This document shows, piece by piece, positions 7,184 to 10,233 of a DNA stretch of 10,233 nucleotides. The DNA comes from Sphaerochaeta sp. Lineage in GTDB: Bacteria; Spirochaetota; Spirochaetia; Sphaerochaetales; Sphaerochaetaceae. The notes under the pieces were generated by a model. That model made no database searches, was not told the origin of the DNA, and saw only the letters and a program-made list of their open reading frames with translations. The DNA lies in assembly GCA_003446545.1 (NCBI GenBank), contig DMAO01000224.1, positions 1 to 10,233 of the forward strand, given 5' to 3'. Numbering within the stretch: the stretch's first letter is position 1; every line of letters begins with the position of its first letter. Position numbers and translations under genes: made by a program.

Positions 7184-7193
7184 AGGGTTTCTC
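7166..7193 (+). terminator. Stem-loop at the pdxR stop codon, weak terminator candidate
   Basis: GAGAA-g-ACCC (7166-7175) pairs with GGGTTTCTC (7185-7193) through a stem with one bulged G, and the pdxR stop codon lies in the loop. No run of T follows, so termination is doubtful and the structure may only protect the 3' end. Confidence 0.25.
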
Positions 7194-7255
7194 TGGCCAA
7201 TGGTACCCATGTGAGGAATTGCACTCTCTTCACCCTAGTGTAGCTTATATCATCT

Positions 7256-7459
7256 TTGTCATATTCACAGACTTCCCTTGTTGTTGCAATGGGCCTTGGC
7301 TTTTTTGGTTCTGCAGATGAGACCGTTGATGCTGTTGTAACAAACAAAACCTATGAGCTGGACAGAAGAGCAAAGAAACGATATGACTGCGATTATGCCG
7401 TATTCAAGGCTTTGTACAAGAGCAACCGGAACCACTTCACAAAGCTCACCTGGCAATGA
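7256..7459 (+). pseudogene. C-terminal remnant of an FGGY sugar kinase (xylulokinase-like)
   Basis: A 67-codon open frame, open only from about 7244 and starting at best with TTG at 7256, has the look of the last strand and tail of FGGY carbohydrate kinases. AMGLGFFGSADETVDAVV resembles the 'aaiGxGxfxsxeeAv' segment. It is followed by KTYELD and YDCDYAVFKALYKSNRN, like the usual 'tfxPdpe...Yd..y..Yk.lY' tail. The ATP- and sugar-binding domains (more than 400 residues) are absent, so it cannot be an active kinase. The stop overlaps an ATG at 7456. The alternative is an unrelated small ORF; the similarity is recognised by eye only. Confidence 0.5.
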
Positions 7460-7473
7460 ACAAGGAGAGAGCC

Positions 7474-7935
7474 ATGCAAGCTACAGAACAGGAAAGATTG
7501 ACAGGCAAGGAGAATATTACACAGGTCACCAAGTTTGTGCTCTTCTCAATTTCGGCTGGGATCATCCAGGTGATAGTATTCGCCCTTATGTTGGAGGCGT
7601 TGCACGTACCCTATTGGCTCAGTTACCTGACAGCACTCATCGCCAGTGTCATCTATAACTTCACCGTCAACCGTCGCTTTACCTTCAAGAGTGCAAATAA
7701 TATTCCCCTGGCAATGATCCAGCTGGGTATCTACTATGCAATCTTCACCCCGCTATCAACTTGGTGGGGTGATGCCCTGGTTGGCCTTGGGTGGCATGAG
7801 TATCTAGTCCTCGGACTGACGATGGTCACCAACCTCATTACTGAATTTTGCGTTAATCGGTTTGTTATCTATCGGAACTCGATGAATACACGGGCAACCC
7901 AAACAAATGAACATACACCTCTGAGCACACGCTAG
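7474..7935 (+). CDS. GtrA-like four-helix membrane protein
   Basis: This 153-residue integral membrane protein resembles the GtrA/DPMS_1-like family, small proteins thought to flip or help transfer lipid-linked sugars for glycosylation of cell-surface polymers. Four hydrophobic segments are visible at about 20-40, 47-62, 78-96 and 108-126. The family's duplicated Asn-Arg motif follows spans 2 and 4: YNFTVNRRFTFK (61-72) and EFCVNRFVIYR (124-134). The C-terminal tail is polar. The start at 7474 is chosen because AAGGAG (7462-7467) lies 6 nt upstream; an ATG at 7456 would add six residues but lacks such a site. No glycosyltransferase partner is adjacent in the window, so the pathway is unknown. 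Confidence 0.85.
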   Translation: MQATEQERLTGKENITQVTKFVLFSISAGIIQVIVFALMLEALHVPYWLSYLTALIASVIYNFTVNRRFTFKSANNIPLAMIQLGIYYAIFTPLSTWWGDALVGLGWHEYLVLGLTMVTNLITEFCVNRFVIYRNSMNTRATQTNEHTPLSTR

Positions 7936-8301
7936 GAAGCCATGCATGGGCGTCATCAGGATAGCAAGGTTGGCTACAAAGAAGAACATCATACTGATGG
8001 GAGAATTCTATCAAGGGTAAAGTGACCACCTTGCCTATGGGATACGCATTCTAGGATTGAAGGGAACCCAGGCAGTCAGGGTACCTGTTCAAACATATTT
8101 AGGAGTTCTTTCCCAAAATCGTCGGAGGCTGAAACAAACAAATCTGCTGAAATTTGAAAACCAGATTACGCTTCTAGAGAAAGCGCAGATTTGATGCTAT
8201 CTTCCATCTGCAATCTTTGTGATTACCTCCATTCGTTTTCAGGTGAATTCGATTGATTGGCCTAGCGTGATTGGTGGCCACAACAGCTATTTAGAAAAAA
8301 G
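7936..8301. other. Non-coding stretch between the GtrA-like gene and the ATPase
   Basis: About 370 bp hold no ORF with a credible ribosome site or recognisable protein text on either strand. Visible structure is limited to a CCATGCATGG palindrome just after the GtrA-like stop (7940-7949), the inverted repeats at 8139-8212, and TGGCC/GGCCA (8258-8262, 8276-8280). No terminator with a T-run was found for the GtrA-like gene. Confidence 0.5.
8139..8212. repeat. Competing inverted repeats
   Basis: CAAATCTGC (8139-8147) is perfectly complementary to GCAGATTTG (8185-8193), a 9-bp stem with a 37-nt loop. The right arm can instead pair through GCAGAT (8185-8190) with ATCTGC (8207-8212). Smaller stems lie inside the loop: CAAAT/ATTTG from 8139, and CGCTT/AAGCG near 8169-8185. 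Mutually exclusive stems can mark an attenuator or a small RNA, but no T-run follows and no function is assigned. Confidence 0.4.
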
Positions 8302-8329
8302 GCCGTTTTCGGCAGAAATTTTCATTGAC
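8302..8329 (+). repeat. GCCG-N4-CGGC hairpin element, copy A
   Basis: A 28-bp element beginning GCCGTTTTCGGC (4-bp stem, TTTT loop) and continuing AGAAATTTTCATTGAC. It differs from copy C at 9845-9872 by one base and from copy B at 8369-8396 by about seven. Six A residues and a G precede it, so on the minus strand it would read as a short hairpin followed by a T-run. Its TTGACG end (8325-8330) is also a possible -35 box, with TATTCT at 8349-8354 (18 bp). Confidence 0.75.
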
Positions 8330-8356
8330 GTATAACGCAAGAGCTGTGTATTCTTA

Positions 8357-8392
8357 TTGAAGATTATTGCCGATATCGGCAATAATATTCAA
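8357..8392. promoter_or_regulatory. Near-perfect 36-bp palindrome before the ATPase gene, holding hairpin element copy B
   Basis: The core ATTATTGCCGAT (8363-8374) is followed directly by its exact complement ATCGGCAATAAT (8375-8386). The outer arms TTGAA (8357-8361) and TTCAA (8388-8392) extend the symmetry with one mismatched pair. The element's GCCG-ATAT-CGGC centre and downstream ATTCAATGA align with copies A and C. It could be an operator: TTGAAG (8357-8362) and AATAAT (8381-8386) would form -35 and -10 boxes 18 bp apart with the symmetric centre between them. The transcript would then start near the ribosome site at 8394. Auto-repression by an encoded protein is an inference. Confidence 0.65.
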
Positions 8393-8403
8393 TGAGGTAC
8401 TCT

Positions 8404-9696
8404 ATGGAAATACCAAGAAACACGTACGTGAATGCGCTGATCAATAGAATGAACAATGGTATGATCAAAACTGTTACAGGAATACGAAGAAGTGGAAAAT
8501 CGTATCTGCTTTTCAAGCTTTTTTATGACTATCTTATATCAACAGGTGTCACGGAAGATCATATAATTCAGTTAGCTTTAGATAGTCCAGAAAACAAGGC
8601 GTATAGGAATGCCGATACACTGTATGAGTATATCCTGTCAAGGATAGAAAACACGCATGAACAGTATTTTGTCCTGCTTGATGAAGTTCAATACGCAATT
8701 ACTGAAGAAGAGATGAAAAATCCTGAGAAATCTCTTGGTTTGTATGACACTCTCAATGGTTTGTTGCGTAAGAGAAATGTTGATACCTATATAACGGGAA
8801 GTAATTCAAAATTTCTTTCTAGTGATATCCTGACAGAATTCAGAGGTCGTGGGGATGAAGTCCATATTTTCCCTTTATCATTCAAAGAGTTTATGCAGGT
8901 GTTCGATGGAGACAAACATCAGGGATGGTCAGACTACATAATGTACGGTGGTTTACCCTTGGTAAGTACTATGCGGACAGTAGAACAGAAAGTTAAGTAT
9001 CTAACGAATCTGTTTGAAGAGACATATCTGAAGGATTTGATTAACCGCTATCATGTACAGAAAAGCAGAGAACTAGAAGATCTCATGAATATTTTGGCAT
9101 CAAATATTGGCTCACTTACAAATCCTTCGAGAATTGAAGCAACCTTCAAGAGTGTGCTGCATTCAAAAATTAGCATTAATACGATTAACCAATACATCGG
9201 ATACCTGAAAGATGCATTCATAATACATGAAGCCAATCGTTATGATGTTAAAGGGAGACAGTATATTGGAACTCCAATGAAGTATTATTTTGAGGATATT
9301 GGTCTGAGAAATGCGAGACTTGGTTTTAGGCAGATTGAAGAAAACCATATTATGGAAAACATTATATATAATGAACTAAGAGTGAGAGGTTTTTCTGTCG
9401 ATATTGGAGTGGTAGAAAAAAGAACGAATAATACCTCAGGAAAAGAGGTAAGAAAGAAACTGGAGGTAGATTTTGTTGCCAATCTGGGAAGCAGAAGATA
9501 CTACGTTCAGTCTGCGTTGGTACTTGGGACAAGAGAGAAGATTGAACAGGAACAGCTTAGTCTTGAGAATATTCCTGATTCATTTAAGAAGATCATTGTT
9601 GTAGGGAATGAAACTAATCCTTGGCACACTGAGCAAGGAACATTGGTCATGGGAGTCCAACAGTTCTTGCTTGATGTAAATAGTCTGGAATTGTGA
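8404..9696 (+). CDS. AAA-family ATPase with DUF4143 C-terminal domain
   Basis: This 430-residue cytoplasmic protein has an AAA_14-type P-loop ATPase domain followed by a DUF4143 domain, a common orphan architecture whose cellular role is unsettled. Walker A is GIRRSGKS (26-33). Walker B ends in Asp93-Glu94 (VLLDEVQ). A sensor-like TGSNSKFL (131-138) and the EFRGRG arginine segment (145-150) follow. The C-terminal domain has the nuclease-like pattern ENIIYNELRVRGF (318-330), then EVDFVAN (354-360) and YYVQSA, where the usual E-x-K is replaced; activity as a nuclease is doubtful. ATG 8404 is chosen because GAGG (8394-8397) lies 6 nt upstream; ATG 8392, four codons earlier, sits on the palindrome. 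The gene is clearly more AT-rich than the pdx and transketolase genes, suggesting acquisition by transfer. Confidence 0.92.
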   Translation: MEIPRNTYVNALINRMNNGMIKTVTGIRRSGKSYLLFKLFYDYLISTGVTEDHIIQLALDSPENKAYRNADTLYEYILSRIENTHEQYFVLLDEVQYAITEEEMKNPEKSLGLYDTLNGLLRKRNVDTYITGSNSKFLSSDILTEFRGRGDEVHIFPLSFKEFMQVFDGDKHQGWSDYIMYGGLPLVSTMRTVEQKVKYLTNLFEETYLKDLINRYHVQKSRELEDLMNILASNIGSLTNPSRIEATFKSVLHSKISINTINQYIGYLKDAFIIHEANRYDVKGRQYIGTPMKYYFEDIGLRNARLGFRQIEENHIMENIIYNELRVRGFSVDIGVVEKRTNNTSGKEVRKKLEVDFVANLGSRRYYVQSALVLGTREKIEQEQLSLENIPDSFKKIIVVGNETNPWHTEQGTLVMGVQQFLLDVNSLEL

Positions 9697-9844
9697 CATA
9701 GGTAATGATAATCTGATTTCGCCGTTCCATACACTCTTTGAACGCTATCGAAGTCATGTAGCTTCAGATATTTTCTAGCTGTTTGATACGAAGTCCTCAA
9801 TTCGCTCTAATGATAAGTGCTTTTCAAATAAAGATGAAAAAAAT

Positions 9845-9872
9845 GCCGTTTTCGGCAGAAATTTTCAATGAC
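9845..9872 (+). repeat. GCCG-N4-CGGC hairpin element, copy C
   Basis: GCCGTTTTCGGC followed by AGAAATTTTCAATGAC, 27 of 28 bases identical to copy A at 8302-8329 and in the same orientation. Seven A residues and a T precede it. Read on the minus strand it is TGCCG-AAAA-CGGCA followed by seven T, which resembles a short intrinsic terminator. With copy A it brackets the ATPase gene as a direct repeat 1543 bp apart. Confidence 0.75.
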
Positions 9873-9935
9873 TAGTATATCGAGATTGAAGGGCATGTAT
9901 AGCAGGTGAAAAAACTTTTTGTTCATAGCTCACTA

Positions 9936-9953
9936 TATCCCTTATAGGGGATA
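9936..9953. repeat. Inverted repeat upstream of the hicAB remnant
   Basis: TATCCC (9936-9941) and GGGATA (9948-9953) flank TTATAG. A -10-like TATAGG (9943-9948) lies within it, with a weak -35-like TTGTTC (9919-9924) 18 bp upstream. It may be the operator-promoter of the toxin-antitoxin locus, since HicB proteins commonly bind inverted repeats there; this is inferred. Confidence 0.35.
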
Positions 9954-9972
9954 CTGATTCTGTGGAGGACGT

Positions 9973-10017
9973 ATGCAAAACCTACTATTGACTCTGGAAG
10001 TTGAACTATGCCTATGA
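9973..10017 (+). CDS. Tiny leader ORF before hicA, 14 codons
   Basis: ATG 9973 follows GGAGG (9964-9968) at 4 nt and encodes MQNLLLTLEVELCL. The stop TGA (10015-10017) overlaps the ATG at 10014, the second Met of the hicA start region, as ATGA. This could couple translation of hicA to the leader. It may equally be chance or the worn end of a former gene; no homology is recognised. Confidence 0.25.
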   Translation: MQNLLLTLEVELCL

Positions 10018-10108
10018 CAGGAAAAGAAATGGATGCATACTATTTGCTGTACATAGTGATAGAGGACTTGGAATGGGATTGGAGTCAAAACTGCTCAAGG
10101 AGGTCTGA
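10008..10108 (+). pseudogene. hicA: hicA toxin remnant with internal deletion and frameshift
   Basis: HicA is normally a ribonuclease of about 60 residues that cleaves mRNA through a histidine in a GSHH-type motif of its double-stranded-RNA-binding-like fold. Here only its two ends remain. MPMTGKEM (10008-10031) is the usual N-terminus. In another reading frame, NGCILFAV then HSDRGLGMGLESKLLKEV and a stop (to 10108) match the usual 'HxxkdLgkGLexkiLKea' C-terminus. Roughly 20-25 residues between them, including the catalytic-His segment, are gone, and the frame changes at about 10028-10034. The toxin must be inactive. The N-terminal frame has no stop and runs straight into hicB, so a fused product from 10008 is formally possible. 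The remnant's stop lies one base before the hicB ATG, the usual operon order. Confidence 0.75.
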
Positions 10109-10109
10109 T

Positions 10110-10233
10110 ATGAAATATCATTTTACACTACATACAGAGGAGAATGGCCGGTATTGGGCTGAAGGAATCGAATTACCTCGTTGTGTGACTCAGGGTGAGA
10201 CTCTTCAAGAGCTTACGGAATATCTAAAGGACG
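10110..10233 (+). CDS. hicB: HicB-family antitoxin (5' part, cut by window end)
   Basis: The first 41 residues are typical HicB: MKYHFTLHTEENGRYWAEGI, then ELPRCVTQGETLQELTEYLK. This matches the partial RNase H-like (UPF0150) fold that neutralises HicA, in which the 'xxELPGCxTQGxTxeEA' segment is conserved. A full-length family member has about 70-130 residues, often with a DNA-binding C-terminus that represses the operon. A perfect AAGGAGGT (10097-10104) lies 5 nt before the ATG, so expression seems preserved. With its toxin broken, it may survive by regulating the locus, by countering related HicA toxins elsewhere, or simply because the toxin loss is recent. No defect is visible in the part present. 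Confidence 0.9.
   Translation, partial: MKYHFTLHTEENGRYWAEGIELPRCVTQGETLQELTEYLKD

Larger units (their letters stand above)
9697..9972. other. Non-coding gap between the ATPase and the hicAB remnant
   Basis: No credible gene is seen. A weak GAAG/CTTC stem near 9751-9766, followed by a T-rich stretch, could end ATPase transcription. The gap also contains hairpin element copy C (9845-9872) and the inverted repeat at 9936-9953. A leftward ORF that begins at 9800 runs back through the ATPase gene and is treated as a shadow. Confidence 0.4.

Noticed and set aside
8302..8396. CRISPR repeats
   Set aside because: Only two adjacent copies with a 39-bp gap and many mismatches, the third 1.5 kb away, and no cas genes.
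9507..9800. Leftward ORF of 97 codons starting beyond the ATPase 3' end
   Set aside because: Most of it is antisense to the ATPase coding sequence, and the remainder has no recognisable homology or ribosome site.
8302..9872. Insertion sequence with terminal repeats
   Set aside because: The flanking copies are direct, not inverted, no transposase is present and no target-site duplication is visible; a cassette is kept only as a hypothesis.

Overview
The window looks like chromosomal DNA of a free-living or gut-type spirochaete, most likely Sphaerochaeta or a close relative. This is an inference from gene content (transketolase split into two genes, PdxS/PdxT with a divergent MocR regulator, a DUF6062-like Cys protein, an orphan DUF4143 ATPase) and from mid-range GC; no rRNA or other phylogenetic marker is present.

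Positions 1-7183 are ordinary core genes. The end of a transketolase N-terminal subunit overlaps the complete C-terminal subunit, followed by a strong stem-loop terminator. Next comes a Cys-rich protein with a duplicated CxxC...GFCxxH unit, whose candidate promoter lies so close to its ATG that the mRNA would be leaderless. It converges on, and overlaps by 20 bp, a leftward three-gene set: a CDF-family metal exporter with a manganese-type site signature, an OsmC-like peroxiredoxin and an unknown protein. Upstream of that set, also leftward, lies pdxS-pdxT (pyridoxal 5'-phosphate synthase). It is divergent from a MocR-type aminotransferase-like regulator, presumably PdxR; the shared 108-bp gap carries direct and inverted repeats that fit an operator.

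From about 7184 the sequence becomes accessory in character. It holds a 67-codon remnant of an FGGY sugar kinase C-terminus, a GtrA-like membrane protein, and about 450 bp of non-coding DNA with alternative inverted repeats. An AT-rich orphan AAA ATPase (AAA_14 + DUF4143) follows. A GCCG-N4-CGGC hairpin element occurs three times around this ATPase: 75 bp upstream, as part of a near-perfect 36-bp palindrome abutting its ribosome binding site, and about 150 bp downstream. The window ends in a decayed hicAB toxin-antitoxin locus. Its toxin gene has lost the middle, including the catalytic-His segment, and is frameshifted, while the antitoxin keeps a perfect ribosome binding site and an intact N-terminus up to the window edge.

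No tRNA, rRNA, CRISPR array or insertion-sequence transposase was seen. The most interesting signals are the three-copy hairpin element tied to the ATPase, the truncated hicA beside a live-looking hicB, the pdx divergent operator region, and the Asn-Asp/Asp-Asp metal site of the CDF transporter.
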